Shown here: piece by piece, positions 17,852 through 25,968 of the stretch
How the letters are laid out: every line of letters starts with the position of its first letter
Position numbering within the stretch: the stretch's first letter is position 1
DNA from: JBJXGF01 sp046153015
GTDB taxonomy: Bacteria > Actinomycetota > Acidimicrobiia > Acidimicrobiales > CAIXPF01
Assembly: GCA_046153015.1 (NCBI GenBank)
Contig: JBJXGF010000326.1
Span: 1-48,594, forward strand
Direction: 5' to 3'
Length of the DNA: 48,594 nt
Position numbers and translations under genes: made by a program
Notes under the pieces: model-generated
Told to the model about the DNA's origin: nothing
Seen by the model: the letters and a program-made list of their open reading frames with translations, nothing else
Databases searched by the model: none

Positions 17852-17915
17852 GCCCGCACGGTAGCCAGGTTCCCCTCGGCGGGTCGCCTCTGCTGGCGGG
17901 TTTGCGCTGCAAGTA

Positions 17916-18254
17916 GTGTCCGGGCCCAAGGTGAGTTTCGGCGTCAACATGTTCCCGACCGACAAGGCGATCAACCCGCTGCTGCTGGCCCAACAAGCCG
18001 AGGCGCGTGGTTTCGAATCGATCTGGTTCCCCGAGCACAGTCATATCCCCACGAGTCGCGTGACGCCCTGGGGCGGCAACGCCAAGGCGCCGCCGCTACC
18101 CGAGGAGTACTGGCGCACCTACGACCAGTTCGTGGCGCTCGGCATGGCTGCCGCGGTCACCAAGCGCATCGTGTTTGGCCTCCCGCCGGCCGAGGCCGAC
18201 AAGGTGCTGCCGGTCCTCGACCGTCACGCCGAACTCGCCGCCAAATACAGCTGA
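17916..18254 (+). pseudogene. LLM class oxidoreductase with in-frame internal deletion
   Basis: 112 residues against ~290. The N-terminus is a normal LLM start (VSFGVNMFPTDKAINP, RGFESIWFPEHSHIPTSR, YDQFVALGMAAAVTKRI), and it joins directly to a normal C-terminus (VFGLPPAEADKVLPVLDRHA, ELAAKYS). About 180 residues of the barrel are missing in frame. The join falls at VTKR, a word expected near both ends of the deleted segment, so recombination at microhomology is plausible. Not expected to be active. Confidence 0.72.
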
Positions 18255-18300
18255 ACCTCGCCGAGTCCACCAGCGCGGCGACCGGGCATGGGCCTGTTGC

Positions 18301-18708
18301 TCAGTCGCGCCTGAGCGGCTCGCGGTCGGCGGGAAGGGCAAGGATCGTTGCGTGGGTCACGCACGTCTTGCGGGAGCTGAACATCAGCTCCGCACCGTCG
18401 GCGGCGGGCAACTCCAGGAACGTCCTGTGCGACGGGTACCAAACGGCCAAGATCTCGTCGTAGTCGTCGTGGGCACAGCCGATGACGGCATCGATCACGG
18501 GCGTTCGCCAGAGCACGGCACCCCCGACGGCGCCGACCGAATGCTCGAGACGGGACATGTACAGGCAGTACTCGTCGCCATCGGGAAACCCTGCCGCTGG
18601 TGTGTACCGGTTCAGGTTGAGCATCAGCACCGGCTCATCGGCGCGCCCGGCCCGCTCATGGGCTCGTTCCATCGCTTGTCGGTCAGCGCGGACATGGACA
18701 TCGTGCAT
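18301..18708 (-). CDS. DUF1330-like protein
   Basis: About 135 residues from the ATG at 18708 (MHDVHVRADRQAMERAH). The ferredoxin-like dimeric alpha-beta core is suggested by VLMLNLNRYTPAAGFPDG, GAVLWRTPVIDAVIGC and DEILAVWYPSHRTFLELP. DUF1330 proteins are small, possibly heme- or flavin-helper proteins of unknown biochemical role. It is followed after a gap by a TetR relic on the same strand. The length is normal for actinobacterial variants. Confidence 0.65.
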   Translation of the reverse strand: MHDVHVRADRQAMERAHERAGRADEPVLMLNLNRYTPAAGFPDGDEYCLYMSRLEHSVGAVGGAVLWRTPVIDAVIGCAHDDYDEILAVWYPSHRTFLELPAADGAELMFSSRKTCVTHATILALPADREPLRRD

Positions 18709-18931
18709 TCGTTTTCCCTTCATCGCTCACCGTTCCGGCTGTCGGTCATCGAGTGCTCGTGACCCAGCGACTCGACGTAGAGGCGGTGGACCCCCAACTC
18801 CGATGCGGCGTGCCACGCCCACAGCACGACGGGTCCCTCGCCTCCGGACATCGAAAAATGGCCGCATCGCTCGGATAGCGTTGGTCCGACGAACGGATCG
18901 ACGATATCGGATGGCGTGCGCACCCGTCGGC

Positions 18932-19420
18932 TCAGCGGAGGAGTCGTTCGGCAGTGGCGCCGAAGGTGCTGACGATGGCAGGATCCCGCTTGGCTTTCGC
19001 CAGCAGCAACAGCCCCTCCATCTGGGCCAGCAGGGTGAGTGCGATGGCCGTCGGGTCGACGTCTGCGGCCAGTTCGCCGGAGGTCTGGCCGGCTTCGATC
19101 GCAATGGCGAAGGTGGCGGCCATCTCGTCGAACACGTGGCTCACGCAACAGCGGATGGCTTCGTCGGTGTTGGCGAGCTCAAGAGCGAAGTTCCCGAACC
19201 GGCAACCGGAGATCGCTCCCTCGACAGCGAGCTTGAGGGTCAGGCTTGCGGCGAGCTGTTCCCCGAAACGATGGAACGTGTCGATGGCGCTCGACTGCTC
19301 GAACGCCAGCGCTGCCTTCGAGTCGAAGAAGTGGTAGAAGCTCCCCTTGCGGACATCGGCCTCTCGGCAGACATCGGCGACGCCGACCGCCTCGTCGCCG
19401 CGGTAGCGCACCAGCCGGTC
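18932..19420 (-). pseudogene. TetR-family regulator, 5' truncated
   Basis: The helix-turn-helix second half is intact (VGVADVCREADVRKGSFYHF then FDSKAALAFEQ), and the ligand-binding domain continues to AIVSTFGATAERLLR. The first helix (normally TR..I...A..LF...G) is missing; the open frame upstream to 19489 encodes unrelated residues. It may be a pseudogene, or the start may lie in a different frame after an indel near 19400. The neighbouring relics make decay more likely. Confidence 0.6.
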
Positions 19421-19532
19421 GGGGCCACCAAGTCCCGGTGCACCTGGATTCCGCCGTGACCAGCTGCGAACTGAACGATCCCCGACCATGAACTGTGTCC
19501 GATGACGGCGCCACCCCGACCCAACACTGCCG

Positions 19533-20194
19533 ATGTCCGTTCCGAGATCGAGGACCCGAGGACGGGTCGAGACCGCGCCGTGGATCGTCGCACTGTTCGG
19601 GATCCCTGCGGTGCTGAGCCTGCTGCTGGTTTGGCGCTATCGCCAACCGATCGTGCTCACCGGCAACGTCTTCGTCTGGATCTACCTCGTCCGCCTGGGA
19701 GGAGACATCGGCTGGAGCGATCTCGTCGGCGCCTCCATGCTCGCCGGCGTGATCGTGACCGCACTGGCCCGCTGCGGCTCACCCGGTTCCTGACGCGTTG
19801 GCTGCCATCATCCATCGTGTCGGCACTGCTGGCGGGCGCCGTGCTCGGCTTCTTCATCGACCCCTTCAGCGCCCTGGACCGTGAGCTCGTACTCGTCGGC
19901 GCCCCGCTCATCGCCTATCTCCTCGCTCGATCGACAGGACGGGCCTGGCTGCCGCCGATGCTGCCCGCCTTGGTCGCCACCGTCACCCCCGTCGTGGTCC
20001 TGTTGATGACGCTTCCCACTAACATCCCCTCGATGGTCCTGCTCGAAAACAACGGCTACCAACCACCCAAAGGCATGATCGGCACCGTCAGCGGGCTCAG
20101 CACCATCGCCAGTTCGCTCCTCGGCCCCTCCGCAACATCGCTGTCGCTACCCGGAACCGCCATCTGCCTTGCACCCGACAGCGCCATTTGGTGA
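19533..20194 (+). pseudogene. BenE-family transporter relic
   Basis: Membrane segments of a BenE-type carrier are split over two frames. The first part (VALFGIPAVLSLLLVWRYRQ to DLVGASMLAGVIVTAL) shifts near 19765 into RLTRFLTRWLPSSIVSALLA, AGAVLGFFIDPFSALDRE and LMTLPTNIPSMVLLENNGYQ. A stretch of roughly 45 residues between LPALVAT and VTPVVVLL also appears missing, and the C-terminus runs out after SLSLPGTAICLAP. So this copy has a frameshift, an internal loss and truncated ends. Compare the intact BenE at 15335. Confidence 0.65.
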
Positions 20195-20458
20195 GCATCA
20201 CAGCCCGCGAGTTCTTTCTGAGATAGTCCAAGCCGGTGGAGACATCCATGGGCTGACTTTAACCTCGATCCACCGATCTGAAGAATTCAGTTGGGCGTAT
20301 ACGACGTTGGTGTCCGCCACGGTGTCGAGCTCAGGGAGATACCCGGCCGTGTACAGGTCAGCGGATCGGCCGAACAGCGCTCCGGCGGCGACGATACGGC
20401 CCGGCCCCAGCACCGACCAACGGCCTCCCACGACGCGGCCGACTGTCGCAGGTCGGCG

Positions 20459-20484
20459 GTGTCACTTCGATGACACAAGTGACA
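20459..20484. promoter_or_regulatory. Nested inverted repeats upstream of HxlR gene (operator candidate)
   Basis: Two perfect overlapping inverted repeats occur 20-45 bases before the hxlR-like ATG. One is TGTCACTT (20460-20467) with AAGTGACA (20477-20484) around nine bases. The other is GTGTCA (20459-20464) with TGACAC (20471-20476) around six bases. HxlR proteins bind such palindromes, so autoregulation is likely. Confidence 0.6.
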
Positions 20485-20503
20485 GCCGCCGTACACTGTG
20501 GGC

Positions 20504-20902
20504 ATGAAACGCAAGAGCTTCGAGAACATGGACTGCCCGATCGCGCAGTCCCTCGAACTGGTGGGCGAGTGGTGGACGCCACTGATCCTGCGCGACATCG
20601 TGATGCTCGGGTTGACGCGGTTCGATGACATCCAGGAGAACCTCGGGATCGCGCCTACCGTCCTCACGAGCCGCCTCAAGCATCTTGTCGATGCCGGCCT
20701 GCTGGAACGGCGCCTGTACAGCGAACGCCCCGCGCGCTACGAGTACCTGCCGACCCAGGCCGCTCGAGAGTTCCAACCCGTGCTCAAGGCACTCTTCAAA
20801 TGGGGTCTGAAGTGGGCTGGAACGTCGGTCGACCCCGGCCGTTCCCCTCGTGCATGTGATCGAGCGTACGCGCACGATCCGCCGCTTCGTCGTGGCGGGT
20901 GA
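20504..20902 (+). CDS. HxlR-family winged-helix transcriptional regulator
   Basis: About 132 residues. MKRKSFENMDCPIAQSLELV, VGEWWTPLILRDIVMLGLTR, PTVLTSRLKHLVDAGLLERR and RYEYLPTQAAREFQPVLKAL are the full HxlR winged-helix pattern, including the N-terminal Cys often used for aldehyde or redox sensing. The ATG at 20504 is preferred over the GTG six bases earlier. The last ~20 residues (DPGRSPRACDRAYAHDPPLR) do not look like the family, while a neighbouring frame reads LVHVIERTRT, so the tail may be frameshifted. The palindromic operator lies directly upstream. Confidence 0.82.
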   Translation: MKRKSFENMDCPIAQSLELVGEWWTPLILRDIVMLGLTRFDDIQENLGIAPTVLTSRLKHLVDAGLLERRLYSERPARYEYLPTQAAREFQPVLKALFKWGLKWAGTSVDPGRSPRACDRAYAHDPPLRRGG

Positions 20903-21245
20903 TCAAGTCGTGCTAGGGGCGGGGCTCGGTGTCTTCGTCCCGCCCACCCCGCTGACCTGGTTACCGACGAATGGCCAAGTGCCCCCACGGGCAAAGCGCT
21001 GCAGTAGGCGAAAGTGGAACAATGCCAGTTCGCCGATGAACTGCCCCCTGGGTCATGGAGCCAGCCGTTTCTGGCACTCACCCGGTATCGGGGGCGTCGC
21101 GCCGCAGCGAGGCTCCGGGCGGGCGCTCGTGTCAAGTTCCGGCCGGTCTTTCCGAGCGGCTGGAGCGGCTCGCGTGCGATGGCACTGCGATGGCAAGCGA
21201 CACACAAGTCTCGCCCGTCCATATCCCCTGACCTGGGCTTTTAGT
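20903..21245. other. Region without a recognised gene
   Basis: Between the HxlR regulator and repeat copy A. Several frames are open but none shows a family I recognise. A short frame from 21014 (EQCQFADELPPGSWSQPFLA) has coding-like composition and could be another relic. Confidence 0.3.
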
Positions 21246-21413
21246 GTGTCGGAGGGGGGACTTGAACTCGCCACAGGCCAGTAGCGTCGAGCGACGGGGA
21301 GCGGCAGCTACCGGCGTTGAGCTGCGGGTTCGCGAGCTTGGCGGTCGCTAGTTGCCGCTGCCCGCCGCTTGATTCCGCTCGCTGCCATTAGCAAATCTAT
21401 TAGCAACCGACAC
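21246..21413. repeat. 168-bp dispersed repeat, copy A
   Basis: Runs from GTGTCGG to CCGACAC, a perfect 7-bp inverted terminal pair. Just inside the left end is GGACTTGAACTCGCC, the reverse complement of a tRNA T-arm-like GTTCAAGTCC word. The interior has GGCAGCTACCGGCGTTGA, and the right end carries ATTAGCAAATCTATTAGCAA. Copy C (38701-38869) is the same length within a base. It sits directly beside the RHH/toxin pair. Confidence 0.75.
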
Positions 21414-21420
21414 GCCGTCG

Positions 21421-21699
21421 TCAGGCGACGTCGAGATAGCGGCGCAGTGCCTCGCGGATGATCTCGCTGGTGGTGGTGTGGTCCTGAACGGCCCGCGCCT
21501 CCACCGCAGCACGTAGTTCGGGGTCAATGCGTACGGGCACCACTTCAGCGGGTCCCGAACCAATCGCCGGTCGCCCGCGGCGGCGTCCCTTCAGTGCCTC
21601 AACGTCGTAGGCGGCGGTCTCCACCTCGGCCGCGAGCTGGCCGAGGTCAGTCTCATTAAGCGTCCGCCCGGTTCGAGTCCGGTAGGTCTTTTCAGCCAT
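21421..21699 (-). CDS. Ribbon-helix-helix antitoxin-like protein
   Basis: 92 residues. A basic N-terminal region (KTYRTRTGRTLNETDLGQLA) precedes a C-terminal ribbon-helix-helix: VVPVRIDPELRAAVEARAVQ, HTTTSEIIREALRRYL. It lies 15 bases downstream of the small toxin-like gene on the same strand, so the order is toxin first, antitoxin second. Its stop falls eight bases from the end of repeat copy A, suggesting the pair and the repeat moved together. Expected to bind DNA and the toxin. Confidence 0.78.
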   Translation of the reverse strand: MAEKTYRTRTGRTLNETDLGQLAAEVETAAYDVEALKGRRRGRPAIGSGPAEVVPVRIDPELRAAVEARAVQDHTTTSEIIREALRRYLDVA

Positions 21700-21714
21700 C
21701 AGTTCGATCTCCTC

Positions 21715-21954
21715 TCAGGGGAGCAAGTCGTAGAACACCGGACGCAGCGCCATGGCGTGGATGACCACCTCGACCTCATCGAACTCGAGCCAGATGACCT
21801 CCAGCAGATTCCCCGCCGGGTCCGGCCCGATAGCGAGCACCTTCGGCGGGTCAGCGTCCGGTTCGAGATCGATCGTGGTGAGCGCGTACACGACGGCGTG
21901 CTCGATCGCCTCGCGGCCGACACCGTGCTTAAACGCCGACTGGGCGAACTCCAC
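21715..21954 (-). CDS. Small toxin-like protein paired with RHH antitoxin
   Basis: 79 residues from a GTG. The pattern FAQSAFKHGVGREAIEHAVV, then PPKVLAIGPDPAGNLLEVIW and VVIHAMALRPVFYDLLP matches small actinobacterial toxins that are usually encoded before an RHH protein, distantly BrnT/RelE-like (a helix, then a sheet ending VIHAM..R..F..LLP). An ATTA-GTG-TAAT inverted repeat lies six bases upstream of the start. The mode of action is inferred, most likely an mRNA-cleaving or RNase-like toxin. Confidence 0.65.
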   Translation of the reverse strand: MEFAQSAFKHGVGREAIEHAVVYALTTIDLEPDADPPKVLAIGPDPAGNLLEVIWLEFDEVEVVIHAMALRPVFYDLLP

Positions 21955-21959
21955 ACCCG

Positions 21960-21970
21960 ATTAGTGTAAT
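21960..21970. promoter_or_regulatory. Candidate TA operator
   Basis: ATTA-GTG-TAAT, an AT-rich inverted repeat in otherwise GC-rich DNA, immediately upstream of the toxin GTG. The minus strand also reads TACACT here, a possible -10 element. Position suggests autoregulation; nothing else supports it. Confidence 0.35.
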
Positions 21971-22039
21971 ACGGAACACCCGGCGATGGGAACCAGGGCC
22001 ACGAACCCCAGAATCTCGCGCTGCACCGAGGTCGACTGA

Positions 22040-22372
22040 TCAACAACTCGGTCCGTCCTGATCGGCGTCGCTCTCGTCCTCGCTGAGCGACTCGATACCG
22101 ATCTCGCCGAGAGCACGGACCGACGGCAAGACATGCTCCTCGACCAGCGCGGCAAGCTCCTCGTTGGAGATCCTGCCGTCAGGCATCGCGTCGCGCAATC
22201 GCCTGATCAGCTCCGATCGAAGCTCTGCCTCATCACGAGCGGCGTCGAACTCCAACTGCTTCAGCCCGACTTCAAGCTCTCGCTTCCGCTTCTCGAGTTC
22301 CTTCGACGTGTTGTCGAGCCGCTGACCCGATCCCTCGTACCACTCCTTTCGTTTTGCCGGGACCGCTCCCAC
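22040..22372 (-). CDS. Coiled-coil hypothetical protein
   Basis: About 110 residues if started at the GTG at 22372. The centre (GQRLDNTSKELEKRKRELEV, then GLKQLEFDAARDEAELRSEL) is strongly charged and heptad-like, predicted coiled coil; the end is acidic (SLSEDESDADQDGPSC). The open frame extends to 22693, but that part overlaps a repeat fragment at 22489 and has no coding look, so the start is uncertain. I do not recognise a family. It lies in the islet between repeats A and B. Confidence 0.45.
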   Translation of the reverse strand: MGAVPAKRKEWYEGSGQRLDNTSKELEKRKRELEVGLKQLEFDAARDEAELRSELIRRLRDAMPDGRISNEELAALVEEHVLPSVRALGEIGIESLSEDESDADQDGPSC

Positions 22373-22460
22373 CGCCTTGAGAGCGACGCCGAAGACGACA
22401 CCTCGACCCTCGGGGCAACTATCACCACACCGTGGGATTCTGGACCGTCTGCCGGCATCG

Positions 22461-22515
22461 AGCGGCAACCACCGGAAGCACAGGTACGGTGTCGGAGGGG
22501 CGAGTTGCACCATAA
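22461..22515. repeat. Partial copy of dispersed repeat (left end)
   Basis: AGCGGCAACC ... GGTACGGTGTCGGAGGGG followed by CGAGTTGCACC. It matches the flank and left end of the other copies (compare 48055-48090), but only the GTGTCGGAGG end is present and the T-arm-like word has diverged. Located upstream of the coiled-coil gene on its minus strand. Confidence 0.5.
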
Positions 22516-22737
22516 TAAAACCACGAGGCGGGGCTGGCGGCGAGTTCAGGATCGCAGCGTGAGCCAACCCTGCTCGGACGGAGTGCTCGAGACGGTACTG
22601 GCGGACGAGCACGGGCCGCTGAGCCGTCGTAGCGGTCGCGTCTCCATGAAGGACGTCACCTCGCATCGGGAGGGCGCGTGGAAATGCGCTCATCGGACGC
22701 GTACAATGCGGGCTATCGATCGCGTGGAATGGGGAGC

Positions 22738-23997
22738 ATGACTGGCCGCAGCTACATCGAGCGACTCGTCGACCCGTGGCTCGCCGAACTTGTTGCCGAC
22801 GTTCCAGCCATCATGCTCGTTGGGCCTCGCGCCACCGGTAAGACGACGACCGCCGCCAGACTCGCCCGGACCGTCCTCCGCCTCGACGACCGCAACGTCC
22901 GTGCCGCGATCACCGCAGATCCTGACAGCGTTCTACGCGACGCCGATCCGCCCGTCCTCGTCGACGAGTGGCAACTCGCACCCGACGTCCTCGCCGCTAC
23001 GAAACGACTCGTCGACGCCGACCCCTCGCCAGGACGATTCCTCCTCGCGGGGTCCGCCGCCGATGACGCCGGCGCCCAGCAATGGCCCGGTACCGGACGA
23101 GTGATCCGGGTCCCACTCTGGAGTCTCACCCAGCGCGAACTCCACACGAAAGTCGCAGGACCGACGTTCCTCGACCGGATCATCGAGGAGATCGACACCA
23201 CCGGCGAGGCGACGTTCCCGCTGCCCGCCGAACACCCCGACACCGCGGGGTACGTGGACCTCGCGTTGGCATCAGGCTTTCCCGAAGCCCTGGCCCGGAA
23301 CTCGGTCAGAACCAGGTCAGCGTGGCTTGACTCCTACCTCGACCACCTGATCGGCCGCGACGTCGCTCTCCTCACAGACGTGCGAAACCCAGGCAAACTG
23401 CGACGTCACCTTCGAGCGATCGCCGCATCGACGGCCGCGTCACCCACCTTGGCGACACTCGCCGAGGCCTCCGAACTCGACCGGTCCACGATCGAACGGT
23501 ATGACCTCCTCCTCGAACGACTATTCGTCACCGAGCAAGTACCGGCATGGTCCTCGAACCGGCTCACCCGCATCACCCGACGCCCGAAACGCTACATATG
23601 CGACCCCGCGCTCGCAGCCACAGCCCTCGGCGTCGACCGGCGAGCCGTGCTTCGCAACGCCGACCTACTCGGACGGATCATCGACACCTTCGTCGCCGCC
23701 CAACTTCGACCCGAACTCAGCCTCGGCACCCGACCAGCAGCCATGTACCACCTCCGAGAACAGTCCGGCCGGCGCGAAATCGACGTCATCCTCGAACGCC
23801 GCGACGGCGCCATCGTCGCCATCGAAGTAAAGGCCGCGACCGCCGTCGACGAACACGACGCCCGCCACCTCGCCTGGCTCCGCGACCAACTACCCACCGG
23901 CAACGTCCGAGCCGGCCTGGTCCTCTACACCGGAACCCTCGTCCGCCCACTCGGCCGAAACCTCTGGGCAGTCCCGATCTGCACGCTCTGGGCATGA
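22738..23997 (+). CDS. DUF4143-type ATPase (AAA_14)
   Basis: About 419 residues. The ATG at 22738 begins TGRSYIERLVDPWLAELV. Walker A is GPRATGKT (29-36) and Walker B PPVLVDEW (Asp76, Glu77), followed by FLLAGSAADD. The C-terminal DUF4143 part ends with a PD-(D/E)xK-like core (REIDVILERRDG, AIVAIEVKAAT). Proteins of this type are abundant and often associated with TA or mobile regions; their activity is poorly known. Full length. It lies between repeats A and B, next to the RHH/toxin pair. Confidence 0.85.
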   Translation: MTGRSYIERLVDPWLAELVADVPAIMLVGPRATGKTTTAARLARTVLRLDDRNVRAAITADPDSVLRDADPPVLVDEWQLAPDVLAATKRLVDADPSPGRFLLAGSAADDAGAQQWPGTGRVIRVPLWSLTQRELHTKVAGPTFLDRIIEEIDTTGEATFPLPAEHPDTAGYVDLALASGFPEALARNSVRTRSAWLDSYLDHLIGRDVALLTDVRNPGKLRRHLRAIAASTAASPTLATLAEASELDRSTIERYDLLLERLFVTEQVPAWSSNRLTRITRRPKRYICDPALAATALGVDRRAVLRNADLLGRIIDTFVAAQLRPELSLGTRPAAMYHLREQSGRREIDVILERRDGAIVAIEVKAATAVDEHDARHLAWLRDQLPTGNVRAGLVLYTGTLVRPLGRNLWAVPICTLWA

Positions 23998-24264
23998 CAG
24001 CTGACCCTTCGTGAGCCACAGCCGAGATCTGTCCCCGACCGTTCGACACGCCTCGTGAACCTGGACGGGAGCGGGGGTAGGACGAAAGTGCCCAACGAAC
24101 CAGTCAAGCGGGGTGACCGAGGTCTCGAATCGGGCGACCTCAACGCGCCCTTCGCCGAGCCGCCGCTCTGGCCGCGCACCGACTTGAACCTCCACCGGTG
24201 ACAGCAACGACCTGACCAGCCATGCTGAGGATCCCGTTGACCTCAACCGTGGGGGGTCAATTCG

Positions 24265-24377
24265 GTGTCGGAGGGGGGACTTGAACTCGCCGCACGCCAC
24301 CGGCGGTAAGCGGCAGGGAGCGGCAGCTACCGGCGTTGAGCTGCACGTTTCTGGTGGTCGTGGTCGCTGGATGCCGC
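24265..24377. repeat. Dispersed repeat, copy B (right end missing)
   Basis: Starts GTGTCGGAGG then the same antisense T-arm-like word GGACTTGAACTCGCC, and keeps the interior GGCAGCTACCGGCGTTGA and TGGTCGTGGTCGCTGG. It stops matching after about 113 bases, where an RHH antitoxin relic begins; the ATTAGCAACCGACAC end is lost. Same orientation as copy A, 3.0 kb away. Confidence 0.7.
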
Positions 24378-24380
24378 TCC

Positions 24381-24556
24381 CTCATCGGCCCAGCTGATCT
24401 CGTATTCGTCTTGGGGGCGCTCGACGTAGCTGGAGACAATCTGAGCGCCGACCTGGTCGCGCCGGTGCCGGTCTATGAGCCGTAGCAGTCCGAGCCGTAC
24501 CGCTTCGGAGCGGCTGGCGCAACGCCGGCGGCGACGAGTTGGTCGACCTCTCGAAC
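24381..24556 (-). pseudogene. RHH antitoxin relic fused to repeat copy B
   Basis: Two frames together give VDQLVAAGVAP then SRSEAVRLGLLRLIDRHRRD and IVSSYVERPQDEYEISWADE. This is the ribbon-helix-helix plus C-terminal tail of MazE-type antitoxins (I...Y...PQ...E..WAD). A frameshift lies near 24518, no start codon was found, and the frame runs on into repeat copy B. No partner toxin remains. Confidence 0.55.
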
Positions 24557-24740
24557 ACCTGGACGTCCAACCCGAGGGTGTCGCGCAGCCGGTGGTTCAT
24601 GAACAGCAGACTCCCCCGTGCCGCTCGCGCTCCGACGGGTCTCCGACGCGCCAGCCACCCTGCTCTTTGCGTCAGGAAACGGTAAACCCCCGCCACACCC
24701 ACATGCGGCGCGAGACTGGTGCGGACATGGAGGTGCAGCG

Positions 24741-25649
24741 ATGGAACGTCCGATGATCGAGACGACGGGCGCGACCTTGGGAGCGGTGGTGAGCGGCGTT
24801 CGGCTCGCCGCGCTCGAGGGAGAGGAGTGGGACGCGATCCACGAAGCGTTCCATCGCCACGGTGTACTGGTGTTCCCCCGCCAGCACCTGAGCGAAGTCG
24901 AACAAATGGCGTTCGGGCAGCGCTTCGGAGCGCTCTCCATCGAGATCCTGCTCCTGTCGAACCGCCGTGAGGACGGCAACCTTCTCCCAGCCGACGACCC
25001 GCTCATCACCTTGCTCCAAGGCAACGAGGGCTGGCACACCGACAGCTCGTTCAAGCGCCTGGCCGCCAAGGCGTCGATCCTGTCTGCTCGCGAAGTGCCG
25101 AGCGATGGGGGTGAGACCGAGTGGGCCGATATGCGCGCCGCCTACGACGCCCTCGAGCCCGACCTACGGGCGCGTGTCGAGGGCCTGCAGGCACACCATT
25201 CGCTGGACCACTCCCAAGCCAAGGTTGGCGCGACGTCGGCGTCGACCGCCGCCGCCCTTCAGGCCCTGGCCTACCGCGGGGCACGGACGGCCGATCCGGG
25301 CGCCACAGTGACGCCGAGCAACGGGGCCGACGCGGGCCGGACGGACCCGCTGCGCCCGCTGGTGAAGTTCCATCCGGTGACCGGGCGGCCCGCGCTGTTC
25401 ATCGGTCGCCACGCCTACGGCATACCCGGGCTCGAAGCTTCGGAGTCGGAACGGCTGCTCGAGGAGTTGCTGGCTTTGGCGTGCCAGCCGCCCCGGACGT
25501 ACCGGCATCGTTGGGCCCCGGGAGACGTCGCTATCTGGGACAACCGGTGTGTGCTGCACCGGGCTCGCCCTTACGACACCAACCAAGGTCGGGTCATGGT
25601 CCACACGCGGGTCGCCGGGGACCCTGCTACAGAGCTCGCTACGGCCTGA
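24741..25649 (+). CDS. TauD/TfdA-family Fe(II)/2-oxoglutarate dioxygenase
   Basis: 302 residues, full length. The iron facial triad is His99 and Asp101 (GWHTDSSFKRLAAK) and His273 (NRCVLHRARPYDTN), with the 2-oxoglutarate Arg in GRVMVHTRVAGD. GGAGGTG lies just upstream of the ATG. The family oxidises sulfonates, aryloxyacetates, carnitine precursors and similar; the substrate is not predictable. It follows the repeat/antitoxin relic and faces the BenE fragment tail to tail. Confidence 0.88.
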   Translation: MERPMIETTGATLGAVVSGVRLAALEGEEWDAIHEAFHRHGVLVFPRQHLSEVEQMAFGQRFGALSIEILLLSNRREDGNLLPADDPLITLLQGNEGWHTDSSFKRLAAKASILSAREVPSDGGETEWADMRAAYDALEPDLRARVEGLQAHHSLDHSQAKVGATSASTAAALQALAYRGARTADPGATVTPSNGADAGRTDPLRPLVKFHPVTGRPALFIGRHAYGIPGLEASESERLLEELLALACQPPRTYRHRWAPGDVAIWDNRCVLHRARPYDTNQGRVMVHTRVAGDPATELATA

Positions 25650-25789
25650 AGGTCACCCCGAACCGAACACCGCCCCGCTGGTGTCCTGTCAGGCAGAGCA
25701 GCGTCTTGTGTGCCCGTCCCGAGAGTTTCGGCGAGGGGCAATGCCACAACCCGTGCGAGAAAGGTAGCAGTTGCCGGCTTTGCTCCTCT

Positions 25790-25909
25790 GCTCGCGCCCA
25801 GCGCCTTCGCCGCTTCGAACACGAGGGTAATCCCACTCGTCAACATGACCATTGAAGCGATGAAACCCGCCGCGACGGTCGAGACGGAGAATTCCTTGAA
25901 CAGTGACAC
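25790..25909 (-). pseudogene. BenE transporter N-terminal fragment
   Basis: The first ~40 residues (MSLFKEFSVSTVAAGFIASM, then LTSGITLVFEAAKALGAS) align closely with the start of the intact BenE protein at 15335. After ALGAS the frame is unrelated. Starts with GTG. This is a third BenE copy in the window, reduced to one transmembrane segment and its leader. Confidence 0.65.
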
Positions 25910-25968
25910 TCGGGCAAGCTACGGCGCGGTGCGCCGAAACGTCAGCGAGGCCCGGCGGCCCGGGGCGC

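Noticed and set aside
20198..20431. 77-residue minus-strand frame divergent from HxlR
   Set aside because: Has a plausible start (GRWSVLGPGRIV) but no family or length support; could be a relic, left unannotated.
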